A stretch of DNA of 64,000 nt, taken from DAIODI01 sp046349255 (GTDB lineage: Bacteria > Pseudomonadota > Alphaproteobacteria > Rhizobiales > Aestuariivirgaceae). Below are positions 1-11,489 of the stretch, piece by piece. Positions within the stretch are counted from its first letter, which is position 1. Every line of letters begins with the position of its first letter. The position numbers were made by a program, and so were the translations under genes. The notes beneath the pieces were generated by a model, which was not told the DNA's origin, made no database searches, and saw only the letters and a list, made by a program, of their open reading frames with translations. The stretch lies in assembly GCA_046349255.1 (NCBI GenBank), contig JAXMCR010000002.1, forward strand, positions 806,001 to 870,000, in the 5' to 3' direction.

Positions 1-163
1 GGTGCACGAAGGCACGCTCTCGACGCTCAAGCGCTTCAAGGACGAGGTCCGCGAGGTGCAGGTCGGCCAGGAGTGCGGCATGGCGTTCGAGAACTACCAG
101 GACATGCGCCAGGGCGACGTCATCGAGTGCTTCCGCGTCGAGGAAGTGAAGCGCACGCTTTGA
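1..163 (+). CDS. infB: Translation initiation factor IF-2, C-terminal end (partial)
   Basis: The window opens inside a gene read in frame from base 2 to the TGA at 161-163. The 53 visible residues match the extreme C-terminus of bacterial IF-2 (domain IV, which binds formyl-Met-tRNA): they include LKRFKDEVREV, CGMAFENY and the typical ending DVIECFRVEEVKRTL. IF-2 is the GTPase that brings initiator tRNA to the 30S subunit. The call is supported by the next genes, since infB-rbfA-truB-rpsO-pnp is a standard proteobacterial order. The GTPase domain lies outside the window. Confidence 0.95.
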   Translation, partial: VHEGTLSTLKRFKDEVREVQVGQECGMAFENYQDMRQGDVIECFRVEEVKRTL

Positions 164-206
164 GGCGGGAAGGCGGGTCGATCCCCGCCTCCCGACGGAC
201 CTTGAG

Positions 207-599
207 ATGAAGAAGCCACCGTCCCAGCGCCAGTTGCGCGTCGGCGAACTGATCCGCCACGAGCTTTCCGCGATCATCACCCGCGGCGAGATCGACGACG
301 ACGTGATCGACCACGCCGGCGTCAGCGTGAACGAAGTGCAGACCTCGCCGGACTTGAAGATCGCCACCGCCTATGTGCGCCCGCTGCTTGCGGGCCACGA
401 GAAGGAGGTGGTCGAGCACCTGAACAAGCATGCCCGCTTCATCCGGGGGCTGCTCGCGCCGAAGCTCGGCATGCGCTACATGCCCGAGCTCCGCTTCCGC
501 TACGACACTGCGCTCGACTACGCCCAGCACATCGACGAGCTTCTGAACTCGCCGGTCGTGCGCCGCGACCTCGACAAGCCCCCTTCGGACGAAGAATAG
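207..599 (+). CDS. rbfA: 30S ribosome-binding factor A
   Basis: A 130-residue protein, the usual length for RbfA, a KH-fold factor that binds the 30S subunit during late maturation of the 16S 5' end and helps cold adaptation. The N-terminus (SQRQLRVGELIRHELS) and the segment around residues 35-55 with DVIDHAGVSVNEVQTSPDLK followed by ATAYVRPL fit the family; the end has the typical basic/acidic tail. The gene starts 43 bases after infB and ends 7 bases before truB, so it is cotranscribed. ATG at 207 is the only sensible start. Confidence 0.96.
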   Translation: MKKPPSQRQLRVGELIRHELSAIITRGEIDDDVIDHAGVSVNEVQTSPDLKIATAYVRPLLAGHEKEVVEHLNKHARFIRGLLAPKLGMRYMPELRFRYDTALDYAQHIDELLNSPVVRRDLDKPPSDEE

Positions 600-606
600 C
601 CCCGCC

Positions 607-1542
607 ATGGCCCGCCGACCGAAAGGCCGCCCGGTGGATGGCTGGGTGGTGCTCGACAAGCCGTCGCATCTCGGCTCGACGCAGGCCGTCTCGATCGTGA
701 AGCGGCTGTTTCAGGCCCAGAAGGCGGGCCACGCCGGCACGCTTGATCCGCTCGCCTCCGGCATGCTGCCGATCGCGCTCGGCGAGGCCACCAAGACCGT
801 GCCGTTCGCGATGGACGGGGCGAAGACCTACCGCTTCACCGTGCGCTGGGGCGAGGAGACGCCCTCCGACGACGCCGAGACCGCCCCGGAGCGCACGAGC
901 CCCGTCCGGCCGTCCCGTTCGGAGATCGAGGCGGTGCTGCCCCGGTTCACGGGCGTCATCCTCCAGGTTCCGCCGCGGTTTTCCGCCATCAAGGTCGAGG
1001 GCGAGCGCGCCTACGACCTGGCGCGGGCCGGGGAGCGGCTGGAGCTCGAGCCGCGCGAGGTCGAGATCGAGCGGCTCGCCGTGCTCGAGATGGGGGATCT
1101 GGACCACACGGCGTTCGAGTGCGACTGCGGCCAGGGCACCTACATCCGCTCGCTTGCCCGCGACATGGGGCGCGCGCTCGGAACCTTCGGCCATATCGTT
1201 AACCTGCGCCGCACCCGGGTCGGTCCGTTCGCCGAAAGCGACATGATTCCGCTGGATAAATTGCGGGAACTCGGTCATAACGACGCCGGCCCGCAAGGGC
1301 TTATGGCCTGCCTACACCCGCTTCAGACCGCGCTGGACGACATCCCGGCGCTGGCCGTGAACCAGGTGGAAGCGGCCCGCCTCCGGCAAGGTCAGTCCGT
1401 GATCCTGCGCGGCGCGCTTCCCCCGCCCGGTACCGACGCCATCTACGTGGCCTGCCGCGGCGAACCGGTGGCGATCGCCGATCTCGATCGCGGCATGCTC
1501 AGGCCGAGGCGCGTGTTCAACGCCAACCCGGCCCGGTCCTGA
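607..1542 (+). CDS. truB: tRNA pseudouridine-55 synthase
   Basis: 311 residues; isomerises U55 to pseudouridine in the T-loop of nearly all tRNAs. The catalytic motif is visible as HAGTLDPLASGMLPIALGEATK, carrying the active-site Asp near residue 46, and the later RSLARDMG block is also typical. The protein begins with a GWVVLDKPSHLGST motif (KP-x-G), again diagnostic. It lies 7 bases downstream of rbfA, and 30 bases upstream of rpsO, in the same operon. Length and all core motifs are intact. Confidence 0.96.
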   Translation: MARRPKGRPVDGWVVLDKPSHLGSTQAVSIVKRLFQAQKAGHAGTLDPLASGMLPIALGEATKTVPFAMDGAKTYRFTVRWGEETPSDDAETAPERTSPVRPSRSEIEAVLPRFTGVILQVPPRFSAIKVEGERAYDLARAGERLELEPREVEIERLAVLEMGDLDHTAFECDCGQGTYIRSLARDMGRALGTFGHIVNLRRTRVGPFAESDMIPLDKLRELGHNDAGPQGLMACLHPLQTALDDIPALAVNQVEAARLRQGQSVILRGALPPPGTDAIYVACRGEPVAIADLDRGMLRPRRVFNANPARS

Positions 1543-1572
1543 CGGACCTTTCGGCCACTGAAGGAGACCCCG

Positions 1573-1842
1573 ATGTCGATCACGGCCGAGCGCAAGCAGG
1601 CGCTCATCAAGGAATATTCCACCACTGGCAACGACACCGGCTCGCCCGAGGTCCAGGTCGCGCTCCTCACCGAGCGGATCAAGAACCTCACCGAGCACTT
1701 CCAGAGCCACAAGAAGGACAACCACTCGCGTCGTGGCCTTCTGAAGATGGTGAGCCAGCGTCGCGTCCTGCTCGACTACCTGAAGAAGAAGGACGACGGA
1801 CGCTATCGCGCGCTCATCGACCGTCTCGGCATTCGCCGCTGA
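1573..1842 (+). CDS. rpsO: 30S ribosomal protein S15
   Basis: 89 residues, the exact usual length of S15, a four-helix primary 16S-binding protein of the central domain that also contacts 23S rRNA at bridge B4. Conserved blocks seen include the TGSPEVQVALLTERI segment, the HKKDNHSRRGLL RNA-binding segment and the ending RYRALIDRLGIRR. An AGGAG Shine-Dalgarno sits just ahead of the ATG at 1573. It stands between truB and pnp as in most proteobacteria. Confidence 0.98.
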   Translation: MSITAERKQALIKEYSTTGNDTGSPEVQVALLTERIKNLTEHFQSHKKDNHSRRGLLKMVSQRRVLLDYLKKKDDGRYRALIDRLGIRR

Positions 1843-1867
1843 CGTTCGACGTTTTGTAATTGCATGA

Positions 1868-1885
1868 GGGCGGCAGCCGCCGCCC
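1868..1885 (+). promoter_or_regulatory. Perfect hairpin in the rpsO-pnp spacer
   Basis: A 7-bp perfect stem (GGGCGGC / GCCGCCC) with loop AGCC lies 26 bases after rpsO. No T-run follows, so it is not a clean intrinsic terminator. In enterobacteria the same spacer contains RNase III and RNase E processing sites through which PNPase autoregulates its own mRNA; this hairpin could play an equivalent role here, which is inference. Confidence 0.5.
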
Positions 1886-2003
1886 GAATCCCCTTCAAGG
1901 CGCACCGGCAATGGGGCCGGTCGCCAGGAGCCCAAACGGGGATGCCGCTCCGGTAGGCGTAATCGCGAGCTCAAGGCGGCGAAGGGCAGCATAAGGAAAC
2001 TCC

Positions 2004-4160
2004 ATGTTCGAAATTCATGTCGAGGAACTCGAATGGGGCGGCAAGCCGCTGCGCCTCGAGACCGGCCGCATCGCGCGGCAAGCAGACGGGGCGGTATTCG
2101 CCTCGCTCGGTGAAACCACCGTTCTCGCAACCGTCGTGGGCGACAAGTCGCCGAAGCCCGGCATCGACTTCTTCCCGCTCACCGTGAACTACCAGGAAAA
2201 GACCTACGCGGCGGGCAAGATCCCCGGCGGCTACTTCAAGCGCGAAGGCCGCCCGACCGAGCGCGAAACGCTGGTGTCGCGCCTGATCGACCGCCCGATC
2301 CGTCCGCTGTTCGTCGAGGGCTACAAGAACGAGACGCAGGTGATCGTCACCGTGCTCTCGCACGACCTCGAGAACGATCCGGACGTGCTGGCGATGGTCG
2401 CCGCCTCCGCCGCGCTGACGCTCTCGGGTCTGCCGTTCATGGGCCCGATCGGCGCCTCCCGCGTCGGCTTCATCGACGGCGCGTACGTGCTGAACCCGAC
2501 GCTCGAGCAGCAGAAGCAGTCGAACCTCGACCTCGTGGTCGCGGGCACCTCGGACGCCGTGCTGATGGTCGAGTCGGAAGCCAAGGAGCTCACCGAGGAA
2601 GTGATGCTCGGCGCCGTGATGTTCGGCCACAAGGGCTTCCAGCCGGTGATCGACGCGATCATCCGTCTCGCCGAGCGCGCCGCGCGTCCGCCGCGCGAGC
2701 TCGCCGCGAAGGAGGAGAGCGATCTCGGCGCCCGCGTGAAGGCGATTGCGGGCAACGCGCTGCGCGCCGCCTACGCGATCGCCGGCAAGGAGGAGCGCCG
2801 CGATGCGGTCGCCGCCGCCAAGGAGAAGGTGCTGGCGGAACTCGCCACGCCCGAGAGCGGCTACGACGCGCAGAAGATCGGCGGCGCCTTCAAGGAACTC
2901 GAGAAGGACATCGTGCGGGGCAACATCCTCGACACGAAGTCGCGCATCGACGGCCGCGGCCTCGCCGACATCCGTCCGATCGTGTGCGAAGTCGGCGTGC
3001 TGCCGCGCACCCACGGTTCGGCGCTGTTCACCCGCGGCGAAACGCAGGCGCTGGTCGTGACGACGCTCGGCACGGGCGACGACGAGCAGTACATCGACGC
3101 GCTCGAAGGGACGTACAAGGAGACGTTCCTGCTGCACTACAACTTCCCGCCCTTCTCGGTGGGCGAGACGGGCCGCGTCGGCTTCACCGGCCGGCGCGAA
3201 GTGGGCCACGGCAAGCTCGCCTGGCGCGCCATCCACCCGATGCTGCCCGCGCAGGACCAGTTCCCCTACACGATCCGCGTCGTCTCGGAGATCACCGAGT
3301 CGAACGGCTCCTCGTCGATGGCGACGGTGTGCGGCTCCTCGCTCGCGCTGATGGACGCGGGCGTGCCGCTCGCGGCCCCGGTGGCGGGCATCGCGATGGG
3401 CCTGATCCTCGAGGGTGACCGCTTCGCCGTGCTCTCCGACATCCTCGGCGACGAGGATCACCTCGGCGACATGGACTTCAAGGTGGCCGGTACGTCGGAA
3501 GGCATCACGTCCCTCCAGATGGACATCAAGATCACCGGCATCAACGAGGAGATCATGCGCACCGCCCTGTTCCAGGCGAAGGACGGGCGCATGCACATCC
3601 TCGGCAAGATGGCGGAAGCGCTCACCTCCTCGCGCCCCGGCCTCGGCGAGTACGCGCCGCGCATTGAGGTGATGACGATCCCGGTCGACAAGATCCGCGA
3701 AGTCATCGGCTCGGGCGGCAAGGTGATCCGCGAGATCGTCGAGAAGACCGGCGCCAAGATCGACATCTCCGACGACGGCACGATCAAGATCGCGTCGGCT
3801 TCGGGCCCGTCGATCGATGCGGCGATGAAGTGGATCAAGTCGATCGTGTCGGAGCCGGAAGTGGGCGAGATCTACGACGGCAAGGTCGTGAAGGTCGTCG
3901 ACTTCGGCGCCTTCGTGAACTTCTTCGGCTCGCGCGACGGCCTCGTGCACGTCTCCGAACTCGCCCCGCGCCGCGTGGCGAAGGTGTCGGACGTCGTCAA
4001 GGAAGGCGACGCCGTGAAGGTGAAGCTCCTTGGTTTCGACCCGCGCGGCAAGGTGCGCCTCTCCATGAAGCAGGTCGACCAGGAGACCGGTGAGGACATC
4101 TCGAAGAAGCAGGGGGCCGAAGGCGACGAGGTCCCGGCAAACGAGGCCGAGGGCGCGTAA
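2004..4160 (+). CDS. pnp: Polyribonucleotide nucleotidyltransferase (PNPase)
   Basis: 718 residues, full length. PNPase degrades RNA 3'-to-5' phosphorolytically and is part of the degradosome; it also adds tails in reverse. Two RNase PH-like domains are seen (about residues 1-235 and 310-545), the second with the SSMATVCG and GDMDFKVAGT active-site segments. A KH domain follows (near 555-615, with the IGSGGKVIREI GxxG loop) and then an S1 domain (about 620-690, GEIYDGKVVKVVDFGAFV). The acidic tail is normal for alphaproteobacteria. It is the last gene of the infB operon and is followed by a repeat cluster instead of another gene. Confidence 0.98.
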   Translation: MFEIHVEELEWGGKPLRLETGRIARQADGAVFASLGETTVLATVVGDKSPKPGIDFFPLTVNYQEKTYAAGKIPGGYFKREGRPTERETLVSRLIDRPIRPLFVEGYKNETQVIVTVLSHDLENDPDVLAMVAASAALTLSGLPFMGPIGASRVGFIDGAYVLNPTLEQQKQSNLDLVVAGTSDAVLMVESEAKELTEEVMLGAVMFGHKGFQPVIDAIIRLAERAARPPRELAAKEESDLGARVKAIAGNALRAAYAIAGKEERRDAVAAAKEKVLAELATPESGYDAQKIGGAFKELEKDIVRGNILDTKSRIDGRGLADIRPIVCEVGVLPRTHGSALFTRGETQALVVTTLGTGDDEQYIDALEGTYKETFLLHYNFPPFSVGETGRVGFTGRREVGHGKLAWRAIHPMLPAQDQFPYTIRVVSEITESNGSSSMATVCGSSLALMDAGVPLAAPVAGIAMGLILEGDRFAVLSDILGDEDHLGDMDFKVAGTSEGITSLQMDIKITGINEEIMRTALFQAKDGRMHILGKMAEALTSSRPGLGEYAPRIEVMTIPVDKIREVIGSGGKVIREIVEKTGAKIDISDDGTIKIASASGPSIDAAMKWIKSIVSEPEVGEIYDGKVVKVVDFGAFVNFFGSRDGLVHVSELAPRRVAKVSDVVKEGDAVKVKLLGFDPRGKVRLSMKQVDQETGEDISKKQGAEGDEVPANEAEGA

Positions 4161-4197
4161 GCTCCCCGCCCTGCGCGGCAGTTCAAATCCTCACATC

Positions 4198-4690
4198 ATG
4201 GCCGGGCTCGTCCCGGCCATTGCTTTTGCAGCACCCGGAGATGGGATCCCCCAATCAAGGCTGGTCCATCACCGTGTCATCCTCGGGCTCGACCCGAGGA
4301 TCCATGCGACGCTGATCGAACAGTGGATGATCGGGTCAAGCCCGACCATGACAAGTGGAAGGGAGGCCTTCGGTCCTGAACTGTGGTTCGCGCCCCCTTC
4401 GTCATGGCCGGGCCTGACCCGGCCATCCTGTTGGCACGCGTGGAAAAGGACCACCGGCTCAAGGCCGGTGATGACGTATTCACCCCCGTTGTCATCCTCG
4501 GGCTTGACCCGAGGATCCATGCGACGCCGGACGGAAAATGGATGGTCGGGTCAAGCCCGACCATGACAAGTGGAAGGGAGGCCTTCGGTCCTGAACTGTG
4601 GTTTGCGCCCCCTTCGTCATGGCCGGGCCTGATCCGGCCATCCTGTTGGCACGCGTGGAAAAAGGATCACCGGCTCAAGGCCGGTGATGG
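4198..4690. repeat. Cluster A of dispersed palindromic repeats, with a 215-bp tandem duplication
   Basis: No believable gene lies between pnp and 4745. The stretch contains about nine short palindromes with 8-9 bp arms around a 5-base centre (usually CTTGA/TCAAG or close). Four arm classes occur: ATGGCCGGG (4198-4220, 4404-4426, about 4619), ATCCTCGGG (4279-4301, about 4492), ATGGTCGGG or near (about 4327, 4541) and ATCACCGGC (about 4455, 4666). A unit beginning near 4351 is repeated at 4566, an offset of 215 bases, with few differences. Open frames through this DNA are products of the repeats. The same family recurs at 27577-27919 and 35084-35784. Confidence 0.85.
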
Positions 4691-4744
4691 CGCGCCTTGC
4701 GGTAACAACTTTCCCGGCGCATCAGTGCTCATTCAACCCTCTCG

Positions 4745-5113
4745 TCAACCGTGCCGGAAGGCGCGGCTTGTGACTTGCACCGGGTTGCCGTTCGGATCGC
4801 GCGCGTTCGCGAAGACGTAGCCCGCGCCCTTCTGCAATGGGCCGAAGGCGAGGCCGTCGGCGCGCGCACGCGCACAGAATCCTTCGACGTCGCGCACGTC
4901 GAAGGAGAGCTTCACGAGAACCTGCCCGGCCTTCTGCGACTTCGCCATCGCGTGCAGCCGGAGGCTCGCTCCGGGTCCGAACAGCTCGACGATGCGGTCG
5001 CCCGCCTCGCGCGCCACCTCGAAGCCGAAGTGCTTCGCATAGAAGGCGGCGGTCGCCTCGACATCGCGCACGTAGAGCACGACGCTGTTCAGCGGTATCG
5101 GCGACCGTGTCAT
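4745..5113 (-). CDS. VOC (glyoxalase/bleomycin-resistance) family protein
   Basis: 122 residues, one vicinal-oxygen-chelate unit. The start VVLYVRDVEATAAFYAKHFGF and the end YVFANARDPNGNPVQV are the two characteristic beta-alpha-beta-beta-beta modules; the metal-ligand Glu usually found at the end of the second module is replaced in the visible QVTS. The ATG at 5113 overlaps the stop codon of the upstream hydrolase by 4 bases (ATGA), so the two are translationally coupled. The substrate cannot be told from sequence. Any longer frame extending upstream only reads the hydrolase gene in another frame. Confidence 0.8.
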   Translation of the reverse strand: MTRSPIPLNSVVLYVRDVEATAAFYAKHFGFEVAREAGDRIVELFGPGASLRLHAMAKSQKAGQVLVKLSFDVRDVEGFCARARADGLAFGPLQKGAGYVFANARDPNGNPVQVTSRAFRHG

Positions 5114-5940
5114 CGGACGTGGTCCCCCAGGAACGTCAGCATGTCGGTCTCGACCGTCGCGTGGCCGGACCACTGCAGGAGCCCGTGCGGACCGCCTTCG
5201 TACGTCTTCACCTCGACCGGCGACGGCACGGTCTTCGCGAAGGCGCGAATGGCGACCGACGGCACGATGCGGTCGTCGGTACCGTAGGCGACGAACACCG
5301 GCACGCGGACGTCGGGGGCTGCATCCGCCGCGCGATCGGCGACGCGGATGATGCCGTAGTAGTCGCCGATCGTCACGAAGCGGATGACGTGGTCGCTCTC
5401 GCCGAAGCGTTCCGCCGCGAGCGGGTGCATCTGGTCGAGATCGCGGTTGACCGTTGCGCCGAGCCAAGGCGCGAGCGTCGAGCCGATCCAGAGCCCGACG
5501 TTGTAGGCGTAGCGGTAGGGCACGGCGCCGCGTACGGCGGGCGCGGCGAGCAGCAGCGCGACGGGCGAGGCAAGCCGCGTCGCCGCCGCGACGACGGCGA
5601 TGCCGCCGCCCATGCTTTCGCCGGCGAGCAGCAGCGGTGTGCCCGGCGCCGTCGTTGCGAGAAGCTTCGCGGCAAACGCGGCGTCGGCGACGAGCCTGTC
5701 CGTGCCCGGGAACGCGCGCGAACGGATGTCGCTCCTGCCGAAACCGCGGTGGTCATAGGCCCACACGCGATAACCTTCGGCAGCAAAGCGCGGACCAAGT
5801 GCTGCGAAGCCGTGCCGGTTGTCGCCGTAGGCATGCAGGCCGAGCACGAGGCCGCGCGGCGTACCCTTGGGTTCCCACACGGAGAGGGGGCGGGTGCGCC
5901 CGTCGGCGAGCGTCAGCGTGGTTTCGGTGGTGCGGGTCAT
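5110..5940 (-). CDS. Alpha/beta hydrolase (monoacylglycerol lipase-like)
   Basis: 276 residues with an alpha/beta-hydrolase fold. The nucleophile elbow is GESMGGG (Ser near residue 110), preceded by the YDHRGFGRS segment typical of serine-aminopeptidase S33/monoacylglycerol lipases; a late FVAYGTDDRIVP gives the acidic residue and GGPHGLLQW the catalytic His. No signal peptide, so cytoplasmic. It precedes and overlaps the VOC gene by 4 bases. It probably acts on an ester or lipid; the substrate is unknown. Confidence 0.82.
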   Translation of the reverse strand: MTRTTETTLTLADGRTRPLSVWEPKGTPRGLVLGLHAYGDNRHGFAALGPRFAAEGYRVWAYDHRGFGRSDIRSRAFPGTDRLVADAAFAAKLLATTAPGTPLLLAGESMGGGIAVVAAATRLASPVALLLAAPAVRGAVPYRYAYNVGLWIGSTLAPWLGATVNRDLDQMHPLAAERFGESDHVIRFVTIGDYYGIIRVADRAADAAPDVRVPVFVAYGTDDRIVPSVAIRAFAKTVPSPVEVKTYEGGPHGLLQWSGHATVETDMLTFLGDHVR

Positions 5941-6017
5941 CGTTCTCGTTACGTCAGCGAAGCTTTGCCGGGTCAGCCGCCTTGCCGGGGCCGCGAATCA
6001 CTGGCAACGCTTCGTCC

Positions 6018-6770
6018 ATGGTGAAGGGTATCCTGTCGCATCTCCTGAAGCGCGACGAGGCGCCGAAGACGGGCGAACTCGTGATCGACGGGCGCAGCCT
6101 GCCCGTCACGTTCCGCCGCCGGCGCGATGCACGGCGCGTCATCCTGCGCCTCGACCGCGAGAAGGACGGCATCGTGCTGACGCTGCCGCCCGGCATGAGC
6201 ACGCACACGGCGCTCGAGTTCGCGGCAAAGCAGGCGGGCTGGATCTGGACCAGGCTCGCCAAGGCGCCCGAGCGCGTGCCGTTCGAGCCGGGCAATCTTG
6301 TGCCGCTGCGGGGCGTCGACCACGCGATCGTGCACGAGCCGTCGCCGCGGGGGCTCGTGCGCGTATCGCTCGAGCACGACGAGACGCCGGCGCTCGTCGT
6401 GCCGGGGGATCCGCGCTTCGTCGCACGCCGCCTCACCGACTACCTCAAGGCGCAGGCCCGCGCCGACGTGCTGGCGCGCTCGCACGTGCATGCAGCGGCG
6501 ATGGACGCGCGGTTCGTCAAGGTGACCGTGAAGGACACGCAGAGCCGCTGGGGCTCGTGCTCGACCGACGGCAACCTCAACTACTCCTGGCGGCTGATCT
6601 TCGCCCCGCCGTTCGTGCTCGACTACGTGTGCGTGCACGAGGTCGCGCACCTGAAGGAGATGAACCACGGGCCCCGCTTCTGGTCGCTCGTCGACCGGCA
6701 CTGCGAGCGCCACGAGGAGGCGCGCCGCTGGCTCCGGCGCGAGAGCGCGCGCCTGCAGCGCTACGGCTGA
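6018..6770 (+). CDS. YgjP-like (DUF45) zinc metallopeptidase-fold protein
   Basis: 250 residues from ATG 6018. The N-terminal half holds the basic RRRRDARRVILRLD stretch of the family; the C-terminal half holds SRWGSCS, then the zinc motif HEVAHLKEMNH (HExxH plus a later His), as in YgjP/WLM-type proteins linked to SprT-like metalloproteases. Predicted cytoplasmic. Biological substrate is unknown; relatives are often annotated as M48-like. It is convergent with the penicillin-binding protein gene, with only two bases between the stop codons, and divergent from the hydrolase. A longer frame beginning upstream overlaps the hydrolase and is not needed. Confidence 0.82.
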   Translation: MVKGILSHLLKRDEAPKTGELVIDGRSLPVTFRRRRDARRVILRLDREKDGIVLTLPPGMSTHTALEFAAKQAGWIWTRLAKAPERVPFEPGNLVPLRGVDHAIVHEPSPRGLVRVSLEHDETPALVVPGDPRFVARRLTDYLKAQARADVLARSHVHAAAMDARFVKVTVKDTQSRWGSCSTDGNLNYSWRLIFAPPFVLDYVCVHEVAHLKEMNHGPRFWSLVDRHCERHEEARRWLRRESARLQRYG

Positions 6771-6772
6771 CG

Positions 6773-8947
6773 TCACTTCGCATCCCGCGGCTTGGCCTGC
6801 CCGCCGCTGCCCGTCGCCTGCGGCGGCTGGACGGCGCGCGGCTCGACCGCCACCGGCTGGCGCGGCTGCTGCACGCCGCCGCCGAACAGGCCGCGCAACG
6901 CGTCGAAGAAGCCACCGCCGCCGCCCGGCGGAGGGGGCGGGGCCTGCTGGTAGGGATCGTAGGGCTGGCCGTCGGCCATCGACCCCTCCGGCGCAGCGCT
7001 CGCACCGGCGGGCGCACCGGGCAGCTCCGCCAGCGGCAGGCCGTCGTGCGCCGGCACCATGATGTCGGCAAAGACTTCCGCGGGGATCGTGCCGCCGGTC
7101 ATCTTGGCGGACGGCGAGTTGTCGTCGTTGCCGGCCCAGACGCCGGCGACGAGGTAGGTCGAGTAGCCGACGAACCAGGCGTCGCGGTAGTCCTGGCTGG
7201 TGCCGGTCTTGCCGGCGATGTCCTGGCCGTCGATCTTCGCCTTCGTGCCGGTCCCGACCTGCACCACCTGCCGCAGCATGTAGTTCATCGCGTAGAGATC
7301 GCCCGGCTGCACCACCTGCACCGGCGCTTCGGGCTGGCGCTCGTAGAGCACCTTGCCGGAGCGCGTCGAGATGCGCGTCACCACGTAGGGCTTGATCAGC
7401 GACCCGCCGTTGGCGAACGCACCGTATGCGCCGGTGAGTTCGAGCAGCGTCACTTCCGACGTGCCGAGCGCGATCGAGGCGTTGTCCTGGAGCGGCGACG
7501 TGATGCCGAGGCGATGCGCGGTCGCGATCACGTTCGCCGTGCCGGCCTTCATGGCAACCTTCGCGGCGACCGTGTTGAGCGACATTGCCAGCGCCTGCGT
7601 CAGCGTCACCGGCCCGAGGTACTTGCGCTTGTAGTTCTCCGGCGTCCAGTCGCCGAACGTCACCGGCTCGTCGACCTCGACGGTGTCGGGCGTCGCGCCC
7701 TGTTCGACGGCGGTGAGGTAGACGAACGCCTTGAACGCCGAGCCCGGCTGGCGCAACGCCTTCACGGCCCGGTTGAACTGGCTCTTCACGTACGAGCGCC
7801 CGCCGACCATGGCGACGACGCCGCCGGCCGGGTCCATCACCACGGCGGCGGCCTGCGTCACCTTGTACTTCGCGCCCTCCTTGGCGAGGCGGGTGCGGAT
7901 CGATTTCTCGGCGCTCGCCTGGATCGTGCGGTCGATGGTCGTCTCGATGACGATCGACTCCTTCGGCGGATCGGCCCCGATGAGCGCGGGCAGCTGGTCG
8001 CTCACCCAGTCGACGATGTACTGCGTCGCCGGCTGGTCGATGGTGGTGCGCACCGTGGTCTTGGCGTTGAGCGCCTCGTTCGCCTGGTCCTGCGTGATGA
8101 AGCCCGCGTCGACCATGTCGGCGATCACGTCGCGCGCCCGCTGCGCCGCCTTGTCGGGATGGGTGATCGGGTTGTAGGCGCTAGGCCCCTTCAGCACGGC
8201 GGCGAGGATGGCCGCTTCCGCGATCGACACGTCGCGGGCCGACTTGCCGAAGTAGCGCTGCGCCGCCTTCTCGACGCCGACGGCGCCCGATCCGTAGTAC
8301 ACGCGGTTCAGGTAGAGCTGGAGGATCTCGTCCTTGGTGTACTTGCTCTCCAGCCAGAGCGCGAGCACCGCCTCCTGGAACTTCCGCTCGAGCGAGCGTT
8401 CCGGCGTGAGGAACAGGTTCTTCGCCAGCTGCTGGGTGATCGTCGAGCCGCCTTCGACCACGCGGCCGTGCAGCACGTTGGTGACCATCGCGCGCCCGAT
8501 GCCCACGAGGTCGATGCCGAAGTGCTGGCGGAAGCGGCGGTCCTCCACCGCGATCAGGGCGTTCGGAACATAGTCGGGCAGCTCGTCGAGGCGCACCTCG
8601 TCGCCGAAGAACGCGCCACGCTCGGCGAGCACGCGCCCGTCGGCGGCGAGCAGCATCATGCCGGGCTCGCGCTCCGGCACCTTGAACAGCCCCTGCTTGT
8701 CGAGGTTGACGAAGACGTAGGCGATGCTCGCCCCGGCGATGATCGACCCCCAGAGCGTGAGCGTCATCATCCACGACAGCACGGTGAAGACGAACGAACG
8801 CCTGCGCTTCCGCTTCGGGGCCGCTTCTTCCCTTTCGGGCGGGGGCGCCTTGCGGCGTCGACCGGAGGGCCCGGACAGCCGCGGCTCGTCGCGCTCCTCG
8901 CGCGCGCTGCCGCGCCTGCGACGCCGGCTGCCGCCGAACAAACCCAT
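6773..8947 (-). CDS. Class A penicillin-binding protein (PBP1A family)
   Basis: 724 residues; a bifunctional peptidoglycan glycosyltransferase-transpeptidase. After a basic cytoplasmic N-terminus (about residues 1-45) comes one transmembrane helix. The GT51 domain shows AVEDRRFRQHFGID, GGSTITQQLAKN and the KEI/KDEILQLYLNRVYYG block; the transpeptidase domain shows the SxxK motif in PGSAFKAFVYL, SLN in MSLNTVA and the KTG triad in AGKTGTSQDYRD. The C-terminus is rich in Pro and Gly (PPPPPGGGGG). It would act in the periplasm on cell-wall synthesis. Stands alone on its strand. Confidence 0.93.
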   Translation of the reverse strand: MGLFGGSRRRRRGSAREERDEPRLSGPSGRRRKAPPPEREEAAPKRKRRRSFVFTVLSWMMTLTLWGSIIAGASIAYVFVNLDKQGLFKVPEREPGMMLLAADGRVLAERGAFFGDEVRLDELPDYVPNALIAVEDRRFRQHFGIDLVGIGRAMVTNVLHGRVVEGGSTITQQLAKNLFLTPERSLERKFQEAVLALWLESKYTKDEILQLYLNRVYYGSGAVGVEKAAQRYFGKSARDVSIAEAAILAAVLKGPSAYNPITHPDKAAQRARDVIADMVDAGFITQDQANEALNAKTTVRTTIDQPATQYIVDWVSDQLPALIGADPPKESIVIETTIDRTIQASAEKSIRTRLAKEGAKYKVTQAAAVVMDPAGGVVAMVGGRSYVKSQFNRAVKALRQPGSAFKAFVYLTAVEQGATPDTVEVDEPVTFGDWTPENYKRKYLGPVTLTQALAMSLNTVAAKVAMKAGTANVIATAHRLGITSPLQDNASIALGTSEVTLLELTGAYGAFANGGSLIKPYVVTRISTRSGKVLYERQPEAPVQVVQPGDLYAMNYMLRQVVQVGTGTKAKIDGQDIAGKTGTSQDYRDAWFVGYSTYLVAGVWAGNDDNSPSAKMTGGTIPAEVFADIMVPAHDGLPLAELPGAPAGASAAPEGSMADGQPYDPYQQAPPPPPGGGGGFFDALRGLFGGGVQQPRQPVAVEPRAVQPPQATGSGGQAKPRDAK

Positions 8948-9029
8948 TCACACGCCTCCGACCGGCAAAGTGCAGCGCACGGTTGCCGTCAATGGTGACC
9001 GCAACAAGGCTGCCGCGGTAACGATCGCA

Positions 9030-11485
<2,456 letters not shown>

Positions 11486-11489
<4 letters not shown>

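Noticed and set aside
1971..3950. Long open frame (about 660 codons) antisense to pnp
   Set aside because: Shadow of a GC-rich gene; composition is Arg/His/Asp-rich without domain features, while pnp is certain.
4090..4820. Possible small proteins in repeat cluster A
   Set aside because: Translations of the type SSPRMT and SGLTRGS are the known spurious products of these palindromes.
5867..8998. Open frame of over 1000 codons antisense to the penicillin-binding protein
   Set aside because: The antisense third-position effect in GC-rich DNA; Arg/Ala/His-rich translation, no start signal, overlaps two certain genes.
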